Assembly (NCBI GenBank): GCA_017883105.1
Contig: JADGOF010000009.1
Location: 1-18,833 of the forward strand
Origin: Acidimicrobiales bacterium
GTDB taxonomy: Bacteria > Actinomycetota > Acidimicrobiia > Acidimicrobiales > RAAP-2
Length of the DNA: 18,833 nucleotides
Direction of reading: 5' to 3'
Shown here: one piece after another, positions 6,696-14,375 of the stretch
How positions within the stretch are numbered: the first letter of the stretch is position 1
Layout: each line of letters starts with the position of its first letter
Program-made: the position numbers and the translations under genes
Notes under the pieces: generated by a model
Told to the model about the DNA's origin: nothing
The model's database searches: none
Seen by the model: the letters and a program-made list of their open reading frames with translations, nothing else

Positions 6696-8645
6696 TCAGA
6701 TGTCGAGAAAGCGAACGTCTTTGGCATTGGTCTGAATGAAGTGACGCCGGAGCTCCACGTCCTCACCCATCAGTACCGAGCAGACCTCATCGGCCACGGC
6801 CGCCTGTTCGACGGCGATCTGGAGGAGCGACCGGCGTCCCGGGTCCATGGTGGTGTCCCGCAACTCACCGAAGTCCATCTCCCCGAGACCCTTCAGCCGT
6901 TGAAAGTCCGCTTTGTGATTGGGATGCTCGGCCAGAAATACCGATCTGGCCTGGTCGTCCTTGAGGTAGATCTTCTCTTTGCCCACCAGCGTCGAGTACA
7001 AGGGTGGTTGGGCCACGTAGACGAAGCCGCCCTCGACCAACGGCTTCATCTGCCGGAAGAAGAAGGTGAGCAGCAAGGTCCTGATGTGGGAACCGTCGAC
7101 ATCAGCATCAGCCAGAATGATGATCTTGTGGTAGCGGATCTTCGTGACGTCGAAATCCTCGGCCAGTCCGGCTCCGATCGCCGCGATGAGCGCCTGGATC
7201 TCGGTGTTCTTCAGCATCTTGTCGATGCGGGCGCGCTCGACATTGAGGATCTTGCCTCGAATCGGCAAGATGGCCTGTGAGCGGGGGTTCCGGGCGTCCT
7301 TGGCCGAACCGCCGGCCGAGTTCCCCTCGACGATAAACAGCTCGCTCTCGCGGGGATCGCGGGACGAGCAGTCGACCAGCTTGCCCGGTAATCCGGCGCC
7401 GTCCAACGCCGACTTGCGGCGGGTGAGGTCGCGGGCGGAGCGGGCGGCTACCCGGGCCCGGGCGGCCAGCATCCCCTTCTGGATCATCTGGCCCCCTTCG
7501 CGGGGATTCTCCTCGAACCATTCGGCCAGCTTCTCGTTGGTGGCCCGTTCGACCAGCGACCGCACCGGGACGTTTCCGAGCTTGGCCTTGGTCTGACCTT
7601 CGAACTGGGGGTCCTGCAGGCGGACCGAGATGATGGCGGTCAGACCCTCGCGGATGTCCTCACCGAGCAGGTTGTCGTCCTTCTCCTTGAGCGTGCCCTT
7701 GGCCCGGGCGTACTTGTTGGCCACGTTGGTAAGAGACTTCTTGAAGCCCTCTTCGTGCATGCCGCCGTCGATGGTGGAGATCCCGTTGGCAAAGGAGTGG
7801 ATGCTCTCGTAGAAGCCGGTGTTCCACTGGAGGGCGATCTCTACCTCCATGGTCTCTTCCTTCTGCTCGAACGAACAGACCTTGCGGAAGAGGGCTTCCT
7901 TCGACGCGTTGAGGTGGCGGACGTAGTCAACGATGCCGTCTTTGTACTTGAACGTCTGTGGCGGTTTTGCATCCGGTCGTTCGTCGATGAAATGGATCTC
8001 GAGGCCTTTGTTGAGAAAGGCCATCACCTGAAGCCGCTCCACCACCGTCTGCGCCCGGAAGTCGATCTCCTCGAAGATGGTCGGGTCCGGCCAGAAGGAC
8101 ACCGTCGTGCCGGTTCTCCCCTTCGGCGCCGGTCCGGTGACCTCGAGTTTGCCGGTTGGGTTACCTCCGTTAAGGAATTCGAGCTCGTGATGATCACCGT
8201 CGCGGTCGATCTCGAGGTGGAGCCGGCTCGACAGCGCATTGACCACGGAGATCCCGACCCCGTGCAGGCCGCCGGAGACCTTGTAGCCGCCGCCCTCGCC
8301 GAACTTTCCTCCGGCGTGGAGCATGGTAAGCACCACTTCGGCGGCGGAGCGCCCTTTGTATTTCGGCATCGGTCCGGTCGGGATGCCACGGCCGTCGTCG
8401 GCAACCCGGACACCGCCGTCGTTCAGCAACGTGACGTCGATCTGCGTGCAGTGACCAGCCATGGCTTCGTCCACCGCGTTGTCCACCACCTCCCAGACCA
8501 GGTGGTGGAGACCGGTCGGACCGGTGGATCCGATGTACATCCCAGGTCGTTTCCTGACCGGGTCCAAACCTTCCAGAACGGTGATGTCGTCCGCGTTGTA
8601 CGTAGCTGTTGCCACGTTTTGCTCGTTCTCCTCTTTCAGCGCCAC
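6696..8645 (-). CDS. gyrB: DNA gyrase subunit B
   Basis: 649-aa ATPase subunit of gyrase. The N-terminal GHKL ATPase domain shows EVVDNAVDEAMAGH (Mg-ATP Glu/Asn motif), VADDGRGIPTG and GGLHGVGISVVNALS. The Toprim domain shows IVEGNSAGGSAKDARN (catalytic Glu) and LADADVDGSHIRTLLL (DxD metal site). The C-terminus ends in a GyrA-contact region with GLGEM. The start codon is GTG (8645), preceded by GAAAGGG at a workable distance; there is no better in-frame ATG. It lies upstream of gyrA in a probable operon. A perfect 8-bp hairpin lies 41-66 bases upstream of the start. Confidence 0.98.
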   Translation of the reverse strand: MALKEENEQNVATATYNADDITVLEGLDPVRKRPGMYIGSTGPTGLHHLVWEVVDNAVDEAMAGHCTQIDVTLLNDGGVRVADDGRGIPTGPMPKYKGRSAAEVVLTMLHAGGKFGEGGGYKVSGGLHGVGISVVNALSSRLHLEIDRDGDHHELEFLNGGNPTGKLEVTGPAPKGRTGTTVSFWPDPTIFEEIDFRAQTVVERLQVMAFLNKGLEIHFIDERPDAKPPQTFKYKDGIVDYVRHLNASKEALFRKVCSFEQKEETMEVEIALQWNTGFYESIHSFANGISTIDGGMHEEGFKKSLTNVANKYARAKGTLKEKDDNLLGEDIREGLTAIISVRLQDPQFEGQTKAKLGNVPVRSLVERATNEKLAEWFEENPREGGQMIQKGMLAARARVAARSARDLTRRKSALDGAGLPGKLVDCSSRDPRESELFIVEGNSAGGSAKDARNPRSQAILPIRGKILNVERARIDKMLKNTEIQALIAAIGAGLAEDFDVTKIRYHKIIILADADVDGSHIRTLLLTFFFRQMKPLVEGGFVYVAQPPLYSTLVGKEKIYLKDDQARSVFLAEHPNHKADFQRLKGLGEMDFGELRDTTMDPGRRSLLQIAVEQAAVADEVCSVLMGEDVELRRHFIQTNAKDVRFLDI

Positions 8646-8685
8646 AGGCGCGCCCTTTCACCATCGAGTAGCCGAATGGGAATCA

Positions 8686-8711
8686 GCGCACCGAACTCGT
8701 CACCGGTGCGC
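8686..8711 (-). promoter_or_regulatory. perfect hairpin in gyrB leader
   Basis: GCGCACCG (8686-8693) and CGGTGCGC (8704-8711) form an 8-bp GC-rich stem with a 10-nt loop, about 40 nt upstream of the gyrB start in the 168-bp gap after the DUF721 gene. No U tract follows on the minus strand, so a regulatory leader structure or a dyad operator is more likely than a terminator. No confident promoter was found in 8646-8813. Confidence 0.4.
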
Positions 8712-8813
8712 GTAGCGCAGGTCAACGACTGCGGCGGTCCCCGATTCCAATGCTCCAGTGTAGCCCCCCGGTGTGCCACCCCGGACTGATACCCGGGCCC
8801 GAAGAAGTCGAAA

Positions 8814-9131
8814 TTATCTGCGAATTCGAACTTCCAGGCGCAGTGGTCTGGGCACCCCGGCCTCCTCGCTCACCCGGTCCAGCAGATCGTCCCCGAGGTG
8901 GCGGACCTGGGTGGCCCACGCTGGATGGTCGACGCTCACCACCAGGGCGTCTCTGTCGACCCGGATCGGCTGCACGTGGGGGGCCATGGCAGGCCCCACG
9001 ATCTCGTTCCACCGGGCAAAGAGGCGACCGAGGCCCATGGAATCGCTCATGCCCAAGCTCCGGGACACCGCGTCCAATGACGACTCCAGCGGCCGGGGTC
9101 CGCGATCGTGACCGTTCGGGTCGTGACTCAT
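8814..9131 (-). CDS. DUF721 / DciA-like replication protein
   Basis: 105-aa protein of the DUF721 family, equivalent in position to M. tuberculosis Rv0004 between recF and gyrB. DciA-type members interact with and help load or operate the replicative helicase DnaB in bacteria without DnaC. The conserved pattern is seen in LGRLFARWNEIVGPAMAPHVQPIRVDRDALVVSVDHPAWATQ (W..IVG, then L.V.V..PAW). The first 15 residues are polar and probably disordered. Its ATG overlaps the recF stop (ATGA, 9128-9131), indicating translational coupling. The stop is TAA at 8814. Confidence 0.88.
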   Translation of the reverse strand: MSHDPNGHDRGPRPLESSLDAVSRSLGMSDSMGLGRLFARWNEIVGPAMAPHVQPIRVDRDALVVSVDHPAWATQVRHLGDDLLDRVSEEAGVPRPLRLEVRIRR

Positions 9132-9140
9132 CGTGACTCA
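9121..9140 (+). repeat. 10-bp tandem duplication at recF/DUF721 junction
   Basis: TCGTGACTCA is present twice head to tail (9121-9130 and 9131-9140) exactly over the recF stop and DUF721 start. The out-of-frame upstream copy creates a second ATG (9141-9139, minus strand) in a different frame. Confidence 0.9.
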
Positions 9141-10231
9141 TCACCGGCAGAGGTCGCGGCCACTCTTCCTCCGGCCTCGATGGCATAGATCTTGGCCGCC
9201 TCGACCTCCGGAGGTGCGGGTAGCGCCGTCGTCAGCAACGCCTGACCCGGCGGGAGGCCGGCCAAGAGGGCACGGGACCGGGACGGGTCCAGTTCAGAGA
9301 AGACATCGTCGAGGAGGAGGACCGGGGGTGATCCGTGGCGATCCGTGGCCAGTTGGTGGGCCGCCAACCGCAGGGCCAGGGCCAGGGAACGTTGCTCGCC
9401 TTGGGAAGCGTGGGTCCGACTCGGGAGCCCGTGCAGGGACAGCTCGAGCTCGTCGCGATGGGGACCGACCAGCGAGATCCCCCTGGCCACGTCTTTGGCA
9501 CGCGAGGCGGCCAGGGCGGTGGCCAGCTGACCGTCCCAGGAGCGCCGGTACTCGATTCCCACCGGTGTCGCCTCTCCGGCCAGGCGCGAGTAGTGGACTT
9601 CTGTCAGAGGCACCAGTTGCTCGACCAGGGCCTCCCGGGCCGCCACCAGCAACGTGCCGGCCAGATCCAGGCGCTCGTCCCAGACATCCAGAGTGGTGGC
9701 TATTTCTGCGGTGAGGCGCCGTCCGGTGTTGCGCAGTAGCGCTGAGCGTTGCCGGAGGATCTTCTCCACGTCATCGGATGACCGGGCGGCTTTGGGATCG
9801 ACCACGGCCAGTGTTTCATCCAGAAACCGGCGACGGTCAGCCGGACCGGAACGGACCACCCCGATGTCCTCGGGCGAGAAGACGGTGGTGCGCAGGGCTT
9901 CGTGGAGATCTCCGCGCCGACCTACGTTCTGCCGGTTGACCATGGTCCGGCTCCGACCGGTTGCGGAGAGTTCGGCTTCGATGGTCACTGCCCGGTCCCC
10001 CACCAAGGTCTCTGCCCTCAGAATCGACTGGTCTGCACCCCTCCGGACCATCGCTTCCCGCGGTGAGCCCCGAAACGACTGGAGGGTCGAAAGGTAGGCG
10101 ATGGCCTCCAACAGGCTGGTTTTCCCTGCCCCGTTGAGCCCGGTGATCACGGTGGTTCCCTGGGGATCCGGCTCGATGGTGGCTCCGGAGATGTTCCGAA
10201 AATCGGAGATAACCAGTGAGACGAGATGCAC
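9128..10231 (-). CDS. recF: DNA replication and repair ATPase RecF
   Basis: 367-aa SMC-like ATPase that loads RecA at gapped DNA with RecO/RecR. Walker A is GLNGAGKT (residues 31-38), the ABC signature is SQGEQRSLALALRLA, and Walker B is PVLLLDDVFSELD near residue 310. The coiled-coil arm between them is short, as in RecF. It starts with GTG (10231) 26 bp after dnaN on the same strand. The Shine-Dalgarno sequence is weak, suggesting coupling to dnaN translation. Its TGA overlaps the next gene's ATG. Length is normal. Confidence 0.97.
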   Translation of the reverse strand: MHLVSLVISDFRNISGATIEPDPQGTTVITGLNGAGKTSLLEAIAYLSTLQSFRGSPREAMVRRGADQSILRAETLVGDRAVTIEAELSATGRSRTMVNRQNVGRRGDLHEALRTTVFSPEDIGVVRSGPADRRRFLDETLAVVDPKAARSSDDVEKILRQRSALLRNTGRRLTAEIATTLDVWDERLDLAGTLLVAAREALVEQLVPLTEVHYSRLAGEATPVGIEYRRSWDGQLATALAASRAKDVARGISLVGPHRDELELSLHGLPSRTHASQGEQRSLALALRLAAHQLATDRHGSPPVLLLDDVFSELDPSRSRALLAGLPPGQALLTTALPAPPEVEAAKIYAIEAGGRVAATSAGDESR

Positions 10232-10257
10232 GAAGTGGTGTGGCCGTCGACGAGACG

Positions 10258-11418
10258 CTACGAAACCCGCACGGGCATCAACAGATAGCGAAAGTCCGTC
10301 TGCTCCGCGGCGCGGACAGTGGCCGGCTTGGTGGCATCCACGGTCTCCAGAACCACCTCGTCACCGGACACTGCCTCCACGCCGTCGATGAGGTAGGTCG
10401 GGTTGAAGGCGATGGTCAACTCCTCGCCGTCGAAATCAGCGTCGACCGTCTCACTGGCGTCACCCACCTCCTGGGACACCACGGTGAGATCGACCCCCCC
10501 TTGCCGCATGGACAGCCGGACCGGTGTGGTGTTGTCCCGCACCAGCAGCCGGACCCGCCGCAGGGCATCGAGCAACGAGTCCTTGCCTACATGTAGGCGG
10601 TTGGGATACTCGTTCGGGATCAATTGGCGGTAGTCGGGATAGCTGCCGTCGAGCAGCCGGGTGCTGACCTTGACGTCTCCGGCAGTGAAGGTCACGTCGT
10701 GGTCGCCGATGGACAGACCGATAGTAGGAACGTCCGTGGTTTCGGGCTTCTTGCCGTCACCTGGTGCGCTCGGCGCCTCTTTTGTCGCGCTGCCCAAGGC
10801 GGACAAGCGCTGTAGTTCGGCCAAAGCCCGTGCCGGAACCAGAATCTGTGCATTGTCGACGAAAGCGTCACTGCCTTCGATGTCCCGCAGCGCCAATCGG
10901 TATGAGTCGGTGGCCACCAGGCGCACGCCGTTGCCCTCCGACGCAATCAGCACACCGGTCAACAGCGGCCGGGCGTCGTCGTTGGAGGCGGCGCGGACCA
11001 CTTGGCGAAGGGCACTCGCCAGGCCACCTGCCGGCAGGAACGTGGCCGGTTGGGGGGGTTCGGGCAGGGAGGGGAAGTCATCCACCGGAAAGGTGCGGAG
11101 ACTGAACCGTGAACGAGCCGCCCCGATCTCGATCTTGTCCCCTTCGGACTCAATGGTCACTGCCCCAGGCTCAAGTGACCGCACGATGTCTGCCAACAGT
11201 TTGGCGGGCGCCACACACACTCCGTCTGTGATGCCGATCGCTTCCGTGGAGACGTGCACGGTGAGATCGAGGTCGGTTCCCACCACTGTGAGGTGATTAC
11301 CCACCGATTCGATCCGAACCCCTCCGAGGGCCATCGAGGTTGACGTCCGTGAACTGACGGCACGTGCGGCAGTGGCGAGTGCCTCCACCAACGAGTCACG
11401 CTCGCATCGAAACTTCAC
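10258..11418 (-). CDS. dnaN: DNA polymerase III beta subunit (sliding clamp)
   Basis: 386-aa clamp that forms a dimeric ring around DNA and tethers polymerase III. It starts MKFRCERDSLVEALATAARAVSSR, the usual N-terminus, and contains the conserved TDSYRLA and the C-terminal YLLMPVRVS end that shapes the hydrophobic partner-binding pocket. A polar insert at about residues 206-230 (ATKEAPSAPGDGKKPETTD) makes domain 2 slightly longer than in E. coli. The GTG start at 11418 has AAGGGA about 7 bases upstream. It is the first gene after the dnaA-dnaN gap and heads the dnaN-recF-DUF721 cluster. Confidence 0.97.
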   Translation of the reverse strand: MKFRCERDSLVEALATAARAVSSRTSTSMALGGVRIESVGNHLTVVGTDLDLTVHVSTEAIGITDGVCVAPAKLLADIVRSLEPGAVTIESEGDKIEIGAARSRFSLRTFPVDDFPSLPEPPQPATFLPAGGLASALRQVVRAASNDDARPLLTGVLIASEGNGVRLVATDSYRLALRDIEGSDAFVDNAQILVPARALAELQRLSALGSATKEAPSAPGDGKKPETTDVPTIGLSIGDHDVTFTAGDVKVSTRLLDGSYPDYRQLIPNEYPNRLHVGKDSLLDALRRVRLLVRDNTTPVRLSMRQGGVDLTVVSQEVGDASETVDADFDGEELTIAFNPTYLIDGVEAVSGDEVVLETVDATKPATVRAAEQTDFRYLLMPVRVS

Positions 11419-11643
11419 CAGGAGTTCCCTTCTCGCTTTTGCTTTACATTCTTAATTTGAATAGTGACGGTAGTAAGCCCTGTGGATTGGGGATGAAGAC
11501 CTAAAAGTCCAGCGCAAGGGCTATTTGGATATCCCCCGTACATCCCCTGAATCGCGATCGACGGCGAAAAGAACCGTCTGTTGGGTGGCGGGTTATGGAA
11601 AAGTTCACCTGAATTCACAGAATTACCCCAGGATTGGACAGAG

Positions 11644-11652
11644 ATATCCACA
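11644..11652 (+). promoter_or_regulatory. DnaA box
   Basis: ATATCCACA differs at one position from the consensus TTATCCACA and lies in the dnaA-dnaN gap. Confidence 0.6.
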
Positions 11653-11689
11653 GATGGTGCACAACCTCGGGATAGACCAAAGCAGCCCT

Positions 11690-11705
11690 CCACCCGTTCG
11701 GGTGG
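11690..11705 (-). terminator. hairpin downstream of dnaA, possible terminator
   Basis: CCACCCG-TT-CGGGTGG is a perfect 7-bp stem 38 bases past the dnaA stop. On the minus strand it is followed by GAGGGCTGCTTTGG, with only a weak T run. It may terminate or stabilise the dnaA mRNA before the origin. Confidence 0.4.
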
Positions 11706-11742
11706 GTCGGAAGAGAGGAAATACACCCTTTAAGGATCACCA

Positions 11743-13155
11743 CTACGACCCACTCTTGATTCGAACGATGAGGCCGGTCACCTGGTTGTAGATCTGATGA
11801 CGCTCCTTCATGAGGCCGGAGATCTTCTCGACCGCATGAATAACGGTGGAGTGGTCCCTTCCTCCAAACTCCCGCCCGATGGCCGGATAGCTGAAGTCGG
11901 TCAGTTCGCGGAACACGTACATGCTTATCTGCCTGGCGGTGACCAGCGGCCGGCGCCGATTGGGTCCGCAGAGCTCTTCGATCGAGAATCCGAAGGTGTC
12001 CGAAGTGGCCTCGAGGATGACCTGAGGGGTGATCCGTCGTGGCTGGTCGGCGGAGACGATGTCCGACAGGACCTGTTCGGCCAACTCCCTGCTCAACGGC
12101 TGTCGATTGAGGCTGGCGAAGGCGGTCACCCGGATCAACGCTCCTTCGAGCTCACGGATGTTGTCCTTCACGTGAGTGGCGATGAAGTCGAGGACGCTGT
12201 CGGGTACCGCCATGTTCTCGTGCTCGGCCTTGGTTTGGAGAATGGCCAGTCGGGTCTCGAGTTCGGGGGGTTGGACCTCGGTGATCAACCCCATGAGGAA
12301 TCGGCTGCGCAGCCTGTCTTCCAGAGTGGCGATCGATTTAGGAGGTCGGTCGGAGGTGAGCACGATCTGCTTCGACGCCCCATAGAGCGAATTGAAGGTG
12401 TGGAAGAACTCCTCTTGCAGAGATTCCTTACGCTCCATGAACTGCACGTCATCGATCAGGAGCACGTCGCACTCCCGGTAGCGCCGTTTGAATGCGGTGG
12501 TGGTATTAGTGCGGATGGCGTCGACGAACTCGTTCATATAGGTCTCGGTGGTGACATAGCGAACGTGGCGTCCGCTGAAGTTCTCGAGCACATAGTTGCC
12601 GATGGCGTGCAGGAGATGGGTCTTGCCCAGCCCGGCGTCCCCGTAGATGAACAACGGGTTGTACGACCGGGCCGGCAGTTCGGCGACCGATTGAGCCGCC
12701 GCATGGGCGAATCGGTTGGAGGAGGCGATGACGAAGGTCTCGAAGGTGTACCGGGGGTCGAGCACTGGTGAGTCCAGTCGGCTGGAGCGGCCTCCACCTC
12801 CGGACTTGGAGCCGGTGCCCTGCCATGCCGCCGGCGAAGATGCTGGTGGGAAGTCGGGGTCGTCAGGCTCGGCTCGGGACAGGTCCACCTCGGCCGGCTC
12901 ATAGATGGGGGCGACCACTTCGAGTTGGACGAGCAGGTCACGACCGAGCGTGCCGTTCACTGTGTCCTGGATGAGCCCGAGGAATCGGGACTCCACCCGA
13001 TCTCTGATGAGGGTGTTGGGTACGCCCAAGACGATTTCATCATCTTTGATGGACAATGGTGTAATTCCGGAAAGATAGGCCTGCCAGATGGCATCAGAGA
13101 CCTGTTCGCGCAGGGCTTCCGAGCACGATATCCACAAGTCTTTAGTGTCGTTCAC
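11743..13155 (-). CDS. dnaA: chromosomal replication initiator DnaA
   Basis: 470-aa AAA+ initiator that binds DnaA boxes and unwinds oriC. Domain I spans about residues 1-80 and a polar linker about 85-135. The AAA+ domain has Walker A GDAGLGKT (172-179), Walker B LLIDD (232-236) and a sensor/arginine region RLRSRF. The C-terminal helix-turn-helix carries the DnaA signature GGRDHSTVIHAVEKI. The frame is open for 48 more codons upstream, but the GTG at 13155 is chosen: GGAGG lies 5 bases before it (13161-13165) and the protein then begins MNDTKDLWISC, the normal domain I start. It is transcribed divergently from rpmH. A box-like ATATCCACA (13128-13136) lies inside its own first codons. Confidence 0.97.
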   Translation of the reverse strand: MNDTKDLWISCSEALREQVSDAIWQAYLSGITPLSIKDDEIVLGVPNTLIRDRVESRFLGLIQDTVNGTLGRDLLVQLEVVAPIYEPAEVDLSRAEPDDPDFPPASSPAAWQGTGSKSGGGGRSSRLDSPVLDPRYTFETFVIASSNRFAHAAAQSVAELPARSYNPLFIYGDAGLGKTHLLHAIGNYVLENFSGRHVRYVTTETYMNEFVDAIRTNTTTAFKRRYRECDVLLIDDVQFMERKESLQEEFFHTFNSLYGASKQIVLTSDRPPKSIATLEDRLRSRFLMGLITEVQPPELETRLAILQTKAEHENMAVPDSVLDFIATHVKDNIRELEGALIRVTAFASLNRQPLSRELAEQVLSDIVSADQPRRITPQVILEATSDTFGFSIEELCGPNRRRPLVTARQISMYVFRELTDFSYPAIGREFGGRDHSTVIHAVEKISGLMKERHQIYNQVTGLIVRIKSGS

Positions 13156-13516
13156 GTGGGCCTCCGCCCTTGGACAGTTCCGCCGGCCCACAAAGATTTC
13201 CACAACTGTGGATGAGGACCGATTTCGAGGCACACCCTCCGGCGAGCCACAGTAGGGTGCTGCTGCGTCTGGGAAACTCTGCGTCGTTCGTTGGTACAAG
13301 CCACGACAAGGTCCGGACCCGCAGGGGCCCGGTTGTGCGGCTTGCTGTGATCGGAACGGTACACCGTGCCCAACCGGCGTGCTTCCCGGTGCTCGACTAG
13401 AGCGGCAGGGTGATTTGGGCGTAGCATGTGGCGGAATGCCCTGTTCGCTGTGACCGGGCCCCCTGCCGATCAGGACATCACTGTCCGCGGTTCAGGGCGA
13501 GGAAGGAAGTGGATGC
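13156..13516. other. divergent dnaA/rpmH control region
   Basis: This 361-bp non-coding stretch separates dnaA (leftward) and rpmH (rightward). It contains a pair of inverted DnaA-box-like sites at 13196-13215, described separately. A weak dnaA promoter may be TTTCCC-16 bp-TACTGT on the minus strand (13276 to 13249). A TAGCAT at 13422-13427 could be a -10 for rpmH, without a clear -35. No other gene is seen. Confidence 0.5.
13196..13215. promoter_or_regulatory. inverted pair of DnaA boxes upstream of dnaA
   Basis: ATTTCCACA (13196-13204, plus, two mismatches) and TCATCCACA (13207-13215, minus, one mismatch) face each other with the dyad CCACA-AC-TGTGG at the centre. They lie 41-60 bp upstream of the dnaA start, a position suited to DnaA autoregulation or a second origin module. 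Confidence 0.5.
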
Positions 13517-13651
13517 ATGAAACGGACATACCAACCGAACGTGCGCAAACGCGCCAAAACTCACGGTTTCCGCAAGCGGATGTCGACCAAAGCGGGACGC
13601 GCGGTCATCAGGTCGCGGCGGGCGAAGGGTCGCCAGCGTCTGTCGGTGTGA
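13517..13651 (+). CDS. rpmH: 50S ribosomal protein L34
   Basis: 44-aa, very basic protein of the large ribosomal subunit. It begins MKRTYQPNVRKRAKTHGF and continues RKRMSTKAGRAVIRSRRAKG, the near-invariant L34 sequence. AAGGAAG lies about 9 bases before the ATG. Another ATG four bases upstream is out of frame. Its TGA overlaps the likely GTG start of rnpA (GTGA at 13648-13651). It is the first gene of the rpmH-rnpA-yidD-yidC-jag operon, divergent from dnaA. Confidence 0.98.
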   Translation: MKRTYQPNVRKRAKTHGFRKRMSTKAGRAVIRSRRAKGRQRLSV

Positions 13652-14064
13652 TCGATGTGTACCCGGCAACGCCACTGCAACCCTGTGGGGTGGGCCGGAT
13701 CCGATCGCGCCGCACCTTTGAGGCGTTACGTCGATCTCCGTTCAAAGGCCGATCCGGTCCTCTGACGGTGAGCTTTCTGGAGCAACCTGCCTGGTCCAGG
13801 CCTGAAGTGGCCTATGCCATCAGCCGCCGGGTGGGAGGCGCAGTGGTGAGGAACCAGCTGAAGCGCAGGCTTCGGGCCATTGTGGCCGAACAGGCACCAT
13901 CCCTTCCGGTTGGTGCCTACGTAGTGCGTACAGGGCCCGGCGGGCCCTTGCTGGGATTCGATGAACTGAAGGTGGCCATGAGCCAAGCATTGGAGAAGGC
14001 CACGAATCACCGGGCAGCCGGGACTCGTCCTCCGCGGCCCCGTGCCCTCGGGGCGAATCGATGA
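13648..14064 (+). CDS. rnpA: ribonuclease P protein component
   Basis: 138-aa basic protein subunit that assists the RNase P RNA in removing 5' leaders from pre-tRNA. Family features are RIRSRRTFEALRR near the N-terminus, PEVAYAISRRVGGAVVRNQLKRRLRAIV (the RNR-type motif, here RNQxKRRLR, with Q in place of the usual R) and GAYVVRTGPG. The start is uncertain: the GTG at 13648 overlaps the rpmH stop as GTGA and fits a coupled operon, while GTGs at 13657 and 13690 are possible. The C-terminus has an extra Arg/Pro tail. Its TGA overlaps the yidD ATG (14061-14064). Confidence 0.93.
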   Translation: MIDVYPATPLQPCGVGRIRSRRTFEALRRSPFKGRSGPLTVSFLEQPAWSRPEVAYAISRRVGGAVVRNQLKRRLRAIVAEQAPSLPVGAYVVRTGPGGPLLGFDELKVAMSQALEKATNHRAAGTRPPRPRALGANR

Positions 14065-14375
14065 TCACCGACGTCACGACACCTGATGCCGAAACCGAGT
14101 CGTCCCCCACTCACGGGCCTGATGGATCGCCGGAGGCGGAGCACCGCACTGCCGTGGCCCGGTGGTTGATCTCAATGATCCATGGGTATCAACTGATGAG
14201 GTCGGGCCGACCCACCGGTTGCCGGTTCTTGCCCACTTGTTCCGAGTACGCAATCGTGGCCGTCGACCGTCACGGGGTGGTCCGGGGATCCGGCCTGGCC
14301 GCAAAGCGCTTGTGCCGTTGCAACCCTTGGGGCGGACACGGGATCGATCCCGTACCTGATCGGAGAGTCTCATGA
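14061..14375 (+). CDS. yidD: membrane protein insertion efficiency factor YidD
   Basis: 104-aa protein. The core GYQLMRSGRPTGCRFLPTCS continues into SEYAIVAVDRHGVVRGSGLAAKRL, then CRCNPWGGHGIDPVP, matching the YidD family almost exactly, including its conserved cysteines. YidD is a membrane-associated factor that aids YidC/Sec-dependent insertion. The first 28 residues are a polar, acidic extension not usual in short YidDs. ATGA overlaps at both ends (with rnpA at 14061 and yidC at 14372) indicate translational coupling in the order typical of bacteria. Confidence 0.95.
   Translation: MITDVTTPDAETESSPTHGPDGSPEAEHRTAVARWLISMIHGYQLMRSGRPTGCRFLPTCSEYAIVAVDRHGVVRGSGLAAKRLCRCNPWGGHGIDPVPDRRVS

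Larger units (their letters stand above)
11419..11742. other. candidate replication origin (oriC), dnaA-dnaN gap
   Basis: This 324-bp non-coding gap between dnaA and dnaN is where actinobacterial origins normally lie. It holds one good DnaA box, ATATCCACA (11644-11652, one mismatch to TTATCCACA). Weaker candidates lie at 11481-11489 (CAATCCACA, minus strand), 11524-11532 (ATATCCAAA, minus strand) and 11656-11664 (TTGTGCACC, minus strand). An AT-rich patch near dnaN (about 11428-11464, CTTTTGCTTTACATTC...) could be the unwinding element; it also lies in the dnaN leader. The number of boxes is low compared with known actinobacterial origins, so the origin may extend to the dnaA-rpmH gap. Confidence 0.55.

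Noticed and set aside
7755..8789. Long plus-strand open frame (344 codons) opposite gyrB
   Set aside because: Antisense shadow of gyrB; no independent motif. The same applies to 11797-12771 opposite dnaA and 15140-16102 opposite yidC/jag.
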